The notes beneath the pieces are model-generated. The model made no database searches. It saw only the letters and a program-made list of their open reading frames with translations, and was not told the origin of the DNA. From Bombella favorum (GTDB lineage: Bacteria; Pseudomonadota; Alphaproteobacteria; Acetobacterales; Acetobacteraceae), in contig NZ_NWUS01000001.1 in assembly GCF_014048475.1 (NCBI RefSeq), positions 620,001 through 684,000 of the forward strand: a DNA stretch of 64,000 bases. Reading direction: 5' to 3'. The first letter of the stretch is position 1. The number at the start of each line of letters is the position of its first letter. Shown here piece after piece: positions 25,036 to 33,468 of this stretch. The position numbers and the translations under genes were made by a program.

Positions 25036-27675
25036 ATGATCAGTACCAACGATATCCGCGCACAATTCCTCCAGTATTTTGAATCTCACGGGCACCGTAT
25101 TCTTCCGTCGGCCTCTCTGGTTCCGCAAAATGACCCGTCCCTACTCTTTACCAATGCAGGGATGGTGCCTTTTAAGAATGTCTTTACTGGGCAAGAGACC
25201 CTTCCCTTCAAGCGGGCCACAACAGCCCAAAAGGTCGTCCGTGCCGGTGGGAAACATAACGATCTGGACAATGTCGGCTACACAGCCCGACATCACACCT
25301 TCTTTGAAATGATGGGTAATTTCAGCTTTGGAGATTACTTTAAGGCTGAAGTCATTGAATTTGCATGGAACCTTCTGACCAAGGGCTTTAACATCCCAGC
25401 TGAGAAGCTGCTTGTTACTGTCTATGCAGACGACCACGAAGCTGCTTCACTCTGGAAGAAGATTGCTGGCCTTTCGGACGATAAGATCATCCCCATCGCC
25501 ACGTCTGATAATTTCTGGCGCATGGGCGATACCGGCCCCTGTGGTCCATCCTCTGAAATCTTCTACGATCACGGCCCGTCCGTCGCCGGTGGCCCTCCGG
25601 GCAGCCCTGATGAAGATGGGGACCGTTTTGTCGAGATTTGGAACCTCGTCTTCATGCAGTTCTTTGAAGAAGGCGAAGGTAAGCGCACGAACCTACCCCA
25701 CCCCTCCATTGATACGGGCATGGGGCTGGAGCGTTTCGCTGCTGTTATGCAGGGCAAGAAAGACAATTACGACACGGACACCATCCGTGCGCTCATCGAA
25801 GCCTCTGCTGACCTCCTAAAGCAGGATGCTGATGGACGTTTCAAGACAAGTCATCGTGTCGTAGCTGATCATCTGCGCTCCACGGCCTTCCTCATCTCTG
25901 ATGGTGTTCTGCCCTCCCGTGAAGGTCGAGGCTATGTGCTGCGCCGCATCATGCGCCGTGCTATGCGTCATCTTCATCTCATGGGCTCCAAAGAGCCAGT
26001 GTTCTACCGTCTTCTGCCTGCCCTCATCCAGCAAATGGGCCATGCCTACCCCGAGCTAAACCAGCATAAGGCTCTGATCACCGAGACTATGAAGGGTGAG
26101 GAAGAACGCTTCTCCGCCCTGTTGGGCCGTGGCATGGCCCTGTTGGAAGACGAAATGAATCGCCTCTCCAGCAACGGTCATCTGCCCGGTGATGTGGCCT
26201 TCAAACTCTACGACACATTCGGCTTCCCGCTGGACCTGACACAAGATGTGCTGCGTGAACGTGGCCATAAAGTGGATGAAGCCGGCTTCGAAAGTGCTAT
26301 GGCAGAGCAGCGTCAACGTGCCCGCGCCGCTTGGGTTGGCTCCGGCGATAGCACTGTGGAAACTGTTTGGTTCGATGCCCGTGACCGTTTCGGCGGAACA
26401 GAGTTCCTTGGCTATGTCAGTGAGGCTGCGGATGCTCAGGTACAAGCCATCTTCCGGGGTAGTGACGAACTGGCCGAGGCCAAAGCGGGCGATGAAGTTG
26501 CCATTCTGCTCAACCAGTCTCCCTTCTATGGGGAAAGTGGCGGTCAGGTTGGCGATCATGGCACGCTGACAGGCCCCGGCCTGCGTATCGAGATCACCGA
26601 CACGCAGAAGAAGAACGGCTCCCTGATCGTCCATTATGGTCGCATCGTGGAAGGTACGCTCAAGCCGGGTATGGATGTCCATGCTGAGATTGACCACGTT
26701 CGCCGCACCGCCGTGCGGGGGCATCATTCAGCCACCCATCTGCTGCATGAAGCCTTGCGCCGTCATATTGGTGAGCATGTCACCCAGAAAGGCAGCCTGA
26801 ACACGCCGGACCGCCTGCGTTTCGACATCAGCCAGCCCCGCCCGCTGACGGATGATGAGCTGAAAGCCATTGAAGCCGAGGTGAATGCCCGCATCCGCCA
26901 GAACAGCCCGGTCGAAACCCGCCTGATGACGCAGGAACAGGCCATCGAAAGCGGTGCTATGGCTCTCTTCGGGGAGAAATATGGCGATGAAGTTCGCGTC
27001 GTCTTCATGGGTAATGAGGATGAGAAGAACCGGCAGGCCTACTCCATCGAACTCTGCGGCGGAACGCATGTGAACCGCCTTGGCGAGATCGGCCTCTTCC
27101 GCATTGTTTCCGAAACGGGTGTCTCTTCCGGTGTCCGCCGTATCGAAGCTGTCTGCGGTGCCGCTGCCGAGCAGACCATCCGTACCAGTGACGATCGCCT
27201 TGCCGAGATGGCTGCCCTACTGAAGGTCACACCTGCCGAGGCCCCGGCCCGTCTGGCGGCTCTGCTAGAAGAACGTAAGGCTCTCAATGCCCAGATTTCT
27301 TCTCTTCAGCACAAGCTGGCCACGGGTGAAGGGGCATCCTCCAGCGAAACTATCAATGGTATTACGCTGGCGGCCCGCTTCCTTGAGGAGGTCAACCCCA
27401 AGGACCTCAAGGGGCTGGCTGATGGCCTACTGAAGCAGATTTCCTCCGGTGTGGTGGCTCTAATCTCCGGTGCTAACGAGCGGGGCAGCATCGTTATTGC
27501 CGTCAGCAAAGACCTGACGGACCGTTTCGATGCTGTGAAGCTGGCCCGTGAAGCCTCCGCCCTGATGGGCGGCAAAGGCGGCGGTGGTCGCCCGGACATG
27601 GCACAGGCTGGTGGCTCCGAGCCTGCAGCTGATGCCGTCTTCGCCATGATCCGCAAGACATTGGCCGAAGGCTAA
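25036..27675 (+). CDS. alaS: Alanine--tRNA ligase
   Basis: Charges tRNA-Ala and edits mischarged Ser and Gly. The 879 residues hold the class II catalytic domain ([35 protein letters not shown]), the tRNA-recognition region, the editing domain with its zinc motif ([12 protein letters not shown] and later CGGTHV) and the C-terminal DHHA1 domain ending with [16 protein letters not shown]. Length and order match the family. ATG 25036 has no strong Shine-Dalgarno sequence. It is a single gene with a good terminator behind it. Confidence 0.97.
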   Translation: MISTNDIRAQFLQYFESHGHRILPSASLVPQNDPSLLFTNAGMVPFKNVFTGQETLPFKRATTAQKVVRAGGKHNDLDNVGYTARHHTFFEMMGNFSFGDYFKAEVIEFAWNLLTKGFNIPAEKLLVTVYADDHEAASLWKKIAGLSDDKIIPIATSDNFWRMGDTGPCGPSSEIFYDHGPSVAGGPPGSPDEDGDRFVEIWNLVFMQFFEEGEGKRTNLPHPSIDTGMGLERFAAVMQGKKDNYDTDTIRALIEASADLLKQDADGRFKTSHRVVADHLRSTAFLISDGVLPSREGRGYVLRRIMRRAMRHLHLMGSKEPVFYRLLPALIQQMGHAYPELNQHKALITETMKGEEERFSALLGRGMALLEDEMNRLSSNGHLPGDVAFKLYDTFGFPLDLTQDVLRERGHKVDEAGFESAMAEQRQRARAAWVGSGDSTVETVWFDARDRFGGTEFLGYVSEAADAQVQAIFRGSDELAEAKAGDEVAILLNQSPFYGESGGQVGDHGTLTGPGLRIEITDTQKKNGSLIVHYGRIVEGTLKPGMDVHAEIDHVRRTAVRGHHSATHLLHEALRRHIGEHVTQKGSLNTPDRLRFDISQPRPLTDDELKAIEAEVNARIRQNSPVETRLMTQEQAIESGAMALFGEKYGDEVRVVFMGNEDEKNRQAYSIELCGGTHVNRLGEIGLFRIVSETGVSSGVRRIEAVCGAAAEQTIRTSDDRLAEMAALLKVTPAEAPARLAALLEERKALNAQISSLQHKLATGEGASSSETINGITLAARFLEEVNPKDLKGLADGLLKQISSGVVALISGANERGSIVIAVSKDLTDRFDAVKLAREASALMGGKGGGGRPDMAQAGGSEPAADAVFAMIRKTLAEG

Positions 27676-27711
27676 GTTACAACCTCGCCATCTGGTAAGG
27701 TCATTTAAAAG

Positions 27712-27750
27712 AAAGCGTCAGCCCCTTTTCTCATGGGCTGGCGCTTTTTT
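27712..27750 (+). terminator. Terminator after alaS
   Basis: AAAGCGTCAGCCC pairs with GGGCTGGCGCTTT (one T-G wobble) across a 10-base loop and is followed by T. The rest of the 302-base gap up to 27977 has no gene and holds an A7T5 tract and small hairpins. Confidence 0.9.
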
Positions 27751-27875
27751 GCTATTTGTACCTCACCACACCACCACAATACGGCCTAATTTGGCCTTGT
27801 GTTTAGCTCTCATGAAAGACATTTCATAAATCAAAGGGGGCTCAACACTGGACGTTTATTAAAAAAATTTTTAGT

Positions 27876-27905
27876 GTCTGATTCGCAGACAGACCTTCCC
27901 GTCTG
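27876..27905 (+). promoter_or_regulatory. Two mutually exclusive small hairpins before the carbonic anhydrase gene
   Basis: GTCTG (27876-27880), CAGAC (27886-27890) and GTCTG (27901-27905) allow the middle element to pair with either neighbour. They lie just after an A/T-rich stretch (27861-27872) that could hold a promoter. The stems are only 5 bp, so this is tentative. Confidence 0.25.
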
Positions 27906-27977
27906 GCCCGTAATAGTCTCTCATGGGGTCATTGCCCCGCATGATGCGATGCGTCTTTAGTCAGGAAACATAACGCT

Positions 27978-28670
27978 ATGGTCTTCCACCGTAACACTCT
28001 TCTGGAACTCCTTGATGGCGTCCATACCTTTGAAAAAGAGGTGTATCCGCAGAAAAAGGATCTCTTCCAGAGTCTGGCTTACGATCAGACCCCGCCAACA
28101 CTGTTCATCACCTGTGCCGACAGCCGCATTAGCCCCAGCTTGATCACACAAACAGAGCCGGGCGAACTGTTCCTTATCCGCAATGTCGGTAATATCGTCC
28201 CCGCTTATGGCAATATGGTTGGGGCTGTCGCCTCTGCCATTGAGTATGCCGTTGGTGCGCTGCGTGTGAAGAACATCATCATCTGCGGCCATTCCAATTG
28301 CGGGGCCATGTCCGCCCTTATCAATCTAGCCACAGACCCGGACAAACTCGCCAATATGCCGACTGTCCGCCGCTGGCTGCATAATGCTGAAGCCGCCGCT
28401 GCGACCATTAGCGACCTGCGTGCCGAAGATGTCGGACCGAAAGATGTTCGTGATCTGGCAGAAGCCAATGTCCGCTTGCAGCTCACCCATCTGAAGACGC
28501 ACCCCATTGTTGCCAAGGCTCTCTCCCGCAATGAGCTAAACGTGCAAGGCTGGTACTACGACATCCAGAATGGCCGGATGTATATTCTCAATGATGACAA
28601 TAAGAAGGAATATTCTGTCGAGGAAGCCATCGCACTCCTCAAAAAGACCAGCCCTACTGACAATGACTAA
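27978..28670 (+). CDS. Beta-class carbonic anhydrase
   Basis: Interconverts CO2 and bicarbonate, supplying bicarbonate to carboxylases such as acetyl-CoA carboxylase. All zinc and catalytic residues of beta enzymes are present: Cys46, Asp48 and Arg50 (CADSR), His105 and Cys108 (HSNCG). The 230-residue protein also has the IRNVGNIVP stretch. There is no signal peptide, so it is cytoplasmic. AGGAAA lies about 12 bases before ATG 27978. The stop codon overlaps the first codons of the next gene (ATGACTAA). Confidence 0.95.
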   Translation: MVFHRNTLLELLDGVHTFEKEVYPQKKDLFQSLAYDQTPPTLFITCADSRISPSLITQTEPGELFLIRNVGNIVPAYGNMVGAVASAIEYAVGALRVKNIIICGHSNCGAMSALINLATDPDKLANMPTVRRWLHNAEAAAATISDLRAEDVGPKDVRDLAEANVRLQLTHLKTHPIVAKALSRNELNVQGWYYDIQNGRMYILNDDNKKEYSVEEAIALLKKTSPTDND

Positions 28671-29598
28671 AAGGGTACCTTCCCCAATATGGAAAAACCG
28701 TCTGTCCCACGGGGCAGGCGGTTTTTTATGCCGTGCCTTCATCTCATGCCTGTTTGTGGGGATCAGCCTACTTCTTTCCCCTGCGCACGCATCGGAGAGC
28801 ATAAAACTGAGCAGCTGGAACATGGACTGGCTCACCCTCCGCCCCGCCCATGACCATGCTTTGCCACCCAACGCTCCCACCCGCACCGCTGCCGATTTTG
28901 CCGCTCTGCGCCATTATGCGCAGCGTCTCCATAGCGACGTCCTCGCCTTTGAAGAAGTGGATAGCTTGGAAGCTGCCCGGCTTGTTTTCCCGCAAGAGGA
29001 TTATGACCTTTACATCACCTCTGATGCGATCATCCAAAAGGTTGGGCTGGCCGTTCGGCGCAGTTCTGGGCTGACAGTTACCGTCAATCCGGAGGTAACA
29101 GCACTCAACATTCCTCAGCGAGGGCATCATCATGCTCTACGGGGTGGTATGGATATTACCCTACATAAGGGAGCCGCTAGCTTGAGGCTATTGGTTGTCC
29201 ATCTAAAAACGGGATGCTGGGCCCAACCTCTTGAGGCAAAGAAACGCGCCTGCTCCCTGCTCTATCAGCAATTCCATGTCATTGAAAATTGGATAATGGA
29301 CCGGCTGGATGATGGCACGCCTTTTGCCATACTTGGTGATTTCAACAGACGCCTGACACCCTCTGATCCTATCATGCGGCTTCTCCAAAGTGATGCAGAC
29401 CTCACCTTGACGACCGCTGGGTTCACCAGCCCTTGCCGCCGTAGCGGGGACCTCTTCATCGACCATATCCTACTCGGCAATCAGGCTCGTGGCTGGTTCG
29501 TGCCGGGAAGCCTGCGTGTCATGCTGCTCCGCAACGCTCCCAAGGGGCTGACACTGTCGGACCACTGCCCTGTCTCCATCCAAATGCAGCTCCCATGA
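28663..29598 (+). CDS. Secreted endonuclease/exonuclease/phosphatase (EEP) family protein
   Basis: EEP-fold hydrolase (DNase I-like nuclease or phosphodiesterase). The catalytic set is visible: LSSWNMDWL (Asn), FEEVDS (metal Glu), GDFNRR (Asp/Asn) and a final SDHCP (Asp-His). An N-terminal signal peptide with a basic start and the hydrophobic segment FISCLFVGISLLLSPAHA points to export. ATG 28663 overlaps the carbonic anhydrase stop and gives 311 residues. Oddly, a complete terminator hairpin of the upstream gene lies within codons 11-22. GTG and CTG codons after the hairpin are alternative starts but would leave a very short signal peptide. The substrate is unknown. Confidence 0.83.
   Translation: MTKRVPSPIWKNRLSHGAGGFLCRAFISCLFVGISLLLSPAHASESIKLSSWNMDWLTLRPAHDHALPPNAPTRTAADFAALRHYAQRLHSDVLAFEEVDSLEAARLVFPQEDYDLYITSDAIIQKVGLAVRRSSGLTVTVNPEVTALNIPQRGHHHALRGGMDITLHKGAASLRLLVVHLKTGCWAQPLEAKKRACSLLYQQFHVIENWIMDRLDDGTPFAILGDFNRRLTPSDPIMRLLQSDADLTLTTAGFTSPCRRSGDLFIDHILLGNQARGWFVPGSLRVMLLRNAPKGLTLSDHCPVSIQMQLP
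28693..28727 (+). terminator. Terminator after carbonic anhydrase, inside the next gene
   Basis: ACCGTCTGTCCC pairs with GGGCAGGCGGT (two wobble pairs), followed by six T. It lies in the signal-peptide region of the EEP gene, so read-through would control that gene's expression. Confidence 0.8.
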
Positions 29599-29602
29599 CA
29601 TG

Positions 29603-29636
29603 AAAAAAGCCCCCAGCCAATGACTGCGGGGCTTTT
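29603..29636. terminator. Bidirectional terminator between EEP gene and prfC
   Basis: AAAAGCCCC (29605-29613) pairs with GGGGCTTTT (29628-29636). Six A on the left give a T-run for the minus strand, and TTTT ends it on the plus strand. Confidence 0.85.
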
Positions 29637-29663
29637 CCACAATCCAGAAAAGACCGAAAAGGA

Positions 29664-31205
29664 TCAGGCCTTACCGGCCATACCGATCTGCTTAATATCA
29701 TGGAAGCTCAATGCTTCATTCATCTCAACAGCCCGGTTCATCATGAAGCCTGACCCTGCGAGGAAGACCGGGTCTCCATCCAGATCATCCGCCATGGCAC
29801 TCCGGTTGAGGGCCTCGAACTGCTCCAAAGCCGCCTTATCGCCTGTTACCCAGCGAGCCAGCGTAAAGGGTGTGCTCTCGAAACCAACCGGCACATTATA
29901 TTCCGCCTGAAGGCGAGATTGCAGCACATCCAGCTGGAGTGTCCCCACCACCCCTACAATCGGCGGCGCACCATCCTGCGGGCGGAAGAGCTGCACGACA
30001 CCTTCTTCCGCCAGCTCTACAAGAGCCTGACGTAGCTTCTTAGCCTTCATGGCATCATCCAGCCGCACACGGCGCAAAATCTCCGGTGCAAAATGCGGAA
30101 CACCCGTAAAGCGCAAATCCTCGCCATCTGTCAGCGTATCGCCAATACGCAAGGTACCATGATTGGGAATCCCCACCACATCCCCGGCGAAGGCTTCCTC
30201 TACCAACTGACGATCCTGTGCGAAGAAGAACTGCGGCGTATGAAGCGCAAACTGCTTACCAGTGCGCACATGCTTCAGGCGCATGCCACGGGTCAGCTTA
30301 CCAGAACAAACACGGGCAAAGGCCATGCGGTCCCGGTGATTGGGGTCCATGTTCGCTTGAATCTTAAAGATCAGCGCAGTGACAGTCTCTTCCGTTGCCT
30401 GCACATCCCGTGTTTCGGAGGGCTGAGCACGAGGCGGTGGCCCGTAGGCAGCCAGAGCGTCCAGCAGGTCCGTCACGCCAATCTCCTTCATGGCAGAGCC
30501 AAAGAAGACGGGAGTCAGGTGCCCTTCATCAAAAAATTCTTTCTCAAAAGGAGGTAGAGCAACCTCAGCCAGCTCCACCTCTTCCCGCATTAAGGCCAGC
30601 CGTTCATCATCTTCTGGCAGCTCTTCTTTGAGATGCAGGGACTTTGTGCGCAGGTCGTAAATACCGGCAAATTTCGCCGCCCGACCAACTGGCCATGTCG
30701 CTGGGGACACATCCAGGGCCAGAGCATTGGAAATTTCATCCAGCAGGGCGAAGCAATCCTGCGCCTCACGGTCCATCTTATTGATAAAGGTAACGATGGG
30801 AATATCCCGCAAGCGGCAGATTTCAAACAGCTTGCGTGTCCGGGCCTCGATACCCTTGGCGGCATCAATGACCATCACTGCACAATCTACGGCAGTTAAG
30901 GTCCGGTAGGTATCTTCGGAGAAGTCCTCATGGCCCGGCGTATCCAACAGATTGAAGACGCAGCCGCCATAATTGAACGTCATCACCGAGGTGACGACTG
31001 AAATGCCACGGTCCTTCTCAATATTCATCCAGTCCGACCGGGTACGCCGCCGCTCTCCCTTGGCCCGGACATTCCCAGCCATCTGGATAGCCCCACCAGC
31101 CCGCAGGATGCGTTCTGTCAGTGTGGTTTTACCAGCATCAGGATGGGAAATAATGGCAAAGGTGCGCCGCCGGGGGATTTCCGCAGCAATGGTAGGGTCG
31201 GACAT
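29664..31205 (-). CDS. prfC: Peptide chain release factor 3
   Basis: GTPase that removes RF1/RF2 from ribosomes after peptide release. G1 SHPDAGKTT is at 20-28, DTPGHEDF at 86-93 and NKMD at 140-143, followed by the domain 2-3 sequence with PIVGVVGTLQLDVLQSRL, typical for RF3. It has 513 residues, against about 525 usually. It is a separate translation factor from EF-G and LepA, as shown by the RF3-type SDWMNIEKDRGISV switch region. It lies 90 bases after rpsD on the same strand. Confidence 0.95.
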   Translation of the reverse strand: MSDPTIAAEIPRRRTFAIISHPDAGKTTLTERILRAGGAIQMAGNVRAKGERRRTRSDWMNIEKDRGISVVTSVMTFNYGGCVFNLLDTPGHEDFSEDTYRTLTAVDCAVMVIDAAKGIEARTRKLFEICRLRDIPIVTFINKMDREAQDCFALLDEISNALALDVSPATWPVGRAAKFAGIYDLRTKSLHLKEELPEDDERLALMREEVELAEVALPPFEKEFFDEGHLTPVFFGSAMKEIGVTDLLDALAAYGPPPRAQPSETRDVQATEETVTALIFKIQANMDPNHRDRMAFARVCSGKLTRGMRLKHVRTGKQFALHTPQFFFAQDRQLVEEAFAGDVVGIPNHGTLRIGDTLTDGEDLRFTGVPHFAPEILRRVRLDDAMKAKKLRQALVELAEEGVVQLFRPQDGAPPIVGVVGTLQLDVLQSRLQAEYNVPVGFESTPFTLARWVTGDKAALEQFEALNRSAMADDLDGDPVFLAGSGFMMNRAVEMNEALSFHDIKQIGMAGKA

Positions 31206-31295
31206 ATCAGCTTTCCTGAAAAGAGAGCGTAAGAAACGGCAAACGCCGGACGGTAAAACCGCCCGGCGCCTCCATATACAGCCAATGACCGTATC

Positions 31296-31913
31296 TTAGC
31301 GGGAGTAGAACTCGACCACCAGATTCGGTTCCATCTGCACCGGGTACGGCACATCAGAAAGCTGCGGAACACGGATGAAGGAACCCTTCATCTGGCGATG
31401 ATCCACTTCGATATATTCCGGCACATCACGCTCGGCGCTCTGCACGGCATCCAGAACGATAGCGAGCTGCTTGGACTTCTCACGCACCTCAATCACGTCG
31501 CCTTCCTTCACCAGGTAGGACGGGATGTTGACACGCTTGCCGTTAACCAGCACATGACCGTGGCTGACGAACTGACGGGCAGCAAACGGTGTCATGGCGA
31601 ATTTCAGACGGTAGATGACGGCATCCAGGCGACGCTCCAGCAGACCGATCAGGTTCTCAGAGGTATCACCCTTGCGGCGCACGGCCTCATCATAATAGCG
31701 ACGGAACTGCTTCTCGCTGATGTTACCGTAGTAACCCTTCAGCTTCTGCTTAGCCATCAGCTGAACAGAGTAGTCAGACGGCTTCTGACGGCGACGCTGA
31801 CCATGCTGGCCCGGGCCATACTCACGACGGTTCACCGGGGACTTAGCACGGCCCCACAGGTTAACGCCGAGACGGCGGTTAATTTTGTACTTGCTCTCAA
31901 GACGTTTTGACAT
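31296..31913 (-). CDS. rpsD: 30S ribosomal protein S4
   Basis: Primary 16S rRNA-binding protein that starts assembly of the 30S body. The 205-residue protein starts [16 protein letters not shown] and includes the [11 protein letters not shown] segment and an S4 RNA-binding domain ([13 protein letters not shown] through [19 protein letters not shown]). ATG 31913 has no strong Shine-Dalgarno sequence. In many bacteria S4 represses translation from structured mRNA leaders, and a leader of about 170-190 bases seems present here. It stands apart from the alpha operon, as is usual in Alphaproteobacteria. Confidence 0.97.
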   Translation of the reverse strand: MSKRLESKYKINRRLGVNLWGRAKSPVNRREYGPGQHGQRRRQKPSDYSVQLMAKQKLKGYYGNISEKQFRRYYDEAVRRKGDTSENLIGLLERRLDAVIYRLKFAMTPFAARQFVSHGHVLVNGKRVNIPSYLVKEGDVIEVREKSKQLAIVLDAVQSAERDVPEYIEVDHRQMKGSFIRVPQLSDVPYPVQMEPNLVVEFYSR

Positions 31914-31973
31914 CGGTTAAACCCGTATTTCTCTCAGACCGGCGAACCTGTGCGGCGGCCCTTTGTTGCACCG

Positions 31974-32026
31974 GTAGGCTCTTCCCCCTCCACCTAAGGC
32001 AGAACAGAAAGAACGGAACAGCCTAC
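31974..32026 (-). promoter_or_regulatory. Possible long-range hairpin in the rpsD leader
   Basis: GTAGGCT (31974-31980) and AGCCTAC (32020-32026) form a perfect 7-bp stem with a 39-base loop, within the presumed leader of rpsD. It could be part of an S4 autoregulatory structure, but chance is not excluded. Confidence 0.25.
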
Positions 32027-32100
32027 GAGCCTTATGAAACACTGCGCCACAGCACGCACCATTCCAGCCAGACCATCCGACATTCCCGGCAATGCACCTG

Positions 32101-32129
32101 CCGTTACACGAGGCCATACGGACTGTCAA
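32101..32129 (-). promoter_or_regulatory. Candidate rpsD promoter
   Basis: A consensus -35 TTGACA on the minus strand (32129-32124) is followed after 17 bases by TAACGG, a poor -10. The rest of the 333-base gap between rpsD and the MFS gene shows no gene. Confidence 0.4.
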
Positions 32130-32246
32130 GAACTGCCACTACCTCCCGCCCAGTACGCCACCATTTTACCCCTAGATGGAGATTGAAAAAACAGGGCCAT
32201 ATCCCCTATACCCCAGACTCCCTAATCAGACTGGAGAACTCCCTTT

Positions 32247-33449
32247 ATGGAGCCGACCGAAACGGTTACAGGCCCACGCCTGCGTCCACCCCATGGTGTT
32301 GCCCCTGCCATTGCGGCCCTTATGCTAGGGACATTCACCATCGGCACCGGTGAGTTCGGCATGATGGGTATTCTGCCTGCTTTCTCTCATGCCCTGAATA
32401 TTTCCGTTGGGCAGGCTAGTGCTGTTATCTCAGCCTATGCACTGGGGGTTGTGGTGGGAGCACCCATCATGGCCATCGCTGGGGCGCATCTGCCTCGCCG
32501 GACCATATTGCTGCTTCTGCTTTCCCTTTTCTGCATTGGCAATATCGGCACCATCCTGTTCTCATCACTGCTCCCTATTGAGGTGATGCGCTTCATCACG
32601 GGGCTGCCGCATGGTGCCTTTTTTGGCATCGCCGCCCTGACGGGGGCTTCCATGGTGGAGCGGGCACGACGTGGACGGGCGATCAGCATGGTGCTCTCTG
32701 GCATCATGTTCTCCACCGTTATCGGCGCACCGCTCAGCACGTTCCTTTCCCAGTATATATCATGGGAGGCCATTTATGGTGCTCTCTCCGTACTGGGGCT
32801 GCTCTGTGTAGCGGGTGTAGCGTTCCTCATCCCAGCGGATCGCCCGCAGGCCAACGTCAATGCCCTTTCAGAGCTGACAGCCTTCAAAAACCCCCATGTG
32901 CTACTAACCCTGCTAACAGGGGCCATCGGCTTTGGCGGCATGTTTGCCGTCTATACCTTTCTGACATCCGCTCTAGGGCAAGTGACGCATCTCAATCATT
33001 GGATGATCACGCTCTATCAGGTCATCTGGGGGTGCGGGATGGTGGCAGGCAATTCCTTTGGTGGGGCCATGATCGACCGGAACCTCGACCGTACGACCAT
33101 TTTCAGTCTGATTGGCAGCATCGTCTTCATGCTTGCGTTCTGGCTCTTCCTGCCCTCCAGCATTACCATGCTGGTCGTCTGTTTCTTTCTGCCCGCTGCC
33201 ACGGTCATTCTTAGCCCGGCCATGCAGTCCCGCCTTATGGAAGTTGCCGGAGATGCCCAGACACTGGCTGCTTCACTGAATCATTCAGCCTTCAACATCG
33301 CTAATGCTCTGGGGGCATCTCTGGGGGCCATGCTCGTGGAGAATGGCCTGGGTATCGGCTCGGTCGGCTGGGGGGGTGCCATTCTCTCAGCCGGTGGGCT
33401 GCTGATCTATTTCATCACGCTATACGTTGCCCACCGCCACAAAGCATGA
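32247..33449 (+). CDS. MFS transporter, DHA1 family exporter
   Basis: Proton-driven drug or metabolite exporter with twelve predicted membrane helices over 400 residues. The first helix carries GTFTIGTGEFGMMGILP, typical of the YdhP/AraJ-like branch of DHA1, whose members export arabinose, purines or drugs. A short GAHLPRRTILL loop between helices 2 and 3 is a weak form of MFS motif A. The ATG at 32247 gives a 20-residue cytoplasmic leader; a GGAG lies rather far upstream. It is a single gene converging with the efflux operon. Substrate unknown. Confidence 0.9.
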   Translation: MEPTETVTGPRLRPPHGVAPAIAALMLGTFTIGTGEFGMMGILPAFSHALNISVGQASAVISAYALGVVVGAPIMAIAGAHLPRRTILLLLLSLFCIGNIGTILFSSLLPIEVMRFITGLPHGAFFGIAALTGASMVERARRGRAISMVLSGIMFSTVIGAPLSTFLSQYISWEAIYGALSVLGLLCVAGVAFLIPADRPQANVNALSELTAFKNPHVLLTLLTGAIGFGGMFAVYTFLTSALGQVTHLNHWMITLYQVIWGCGMVAGNSFGGAMIDRNLDRTTIFSLIGSIVFMLAFWLFLPSSITMLVVCFFLPAATVILSPAMQSRLMEVAGDAQTLAASLNHSAFNIANALGASLGAMLVENGLGIGSVGWGGAILSAGGLLIYFITLYVAHRHKA

Positions 33450-33468
33450 CCCAACCGGCAAGACCCCC

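Noticed and set aside
26056-26727. 223-codon minus-strand frame inside alaS
   Set aside because: Shadow of a highly conserved gene.
31914-32246. tRNA-like or small-RNA gene in the rpsD-MFS gap
   Set aside because: A GGTTCG string resembles a T-loop but no cloverleaf can be drawn. The gap is best explained as leader and promoter.
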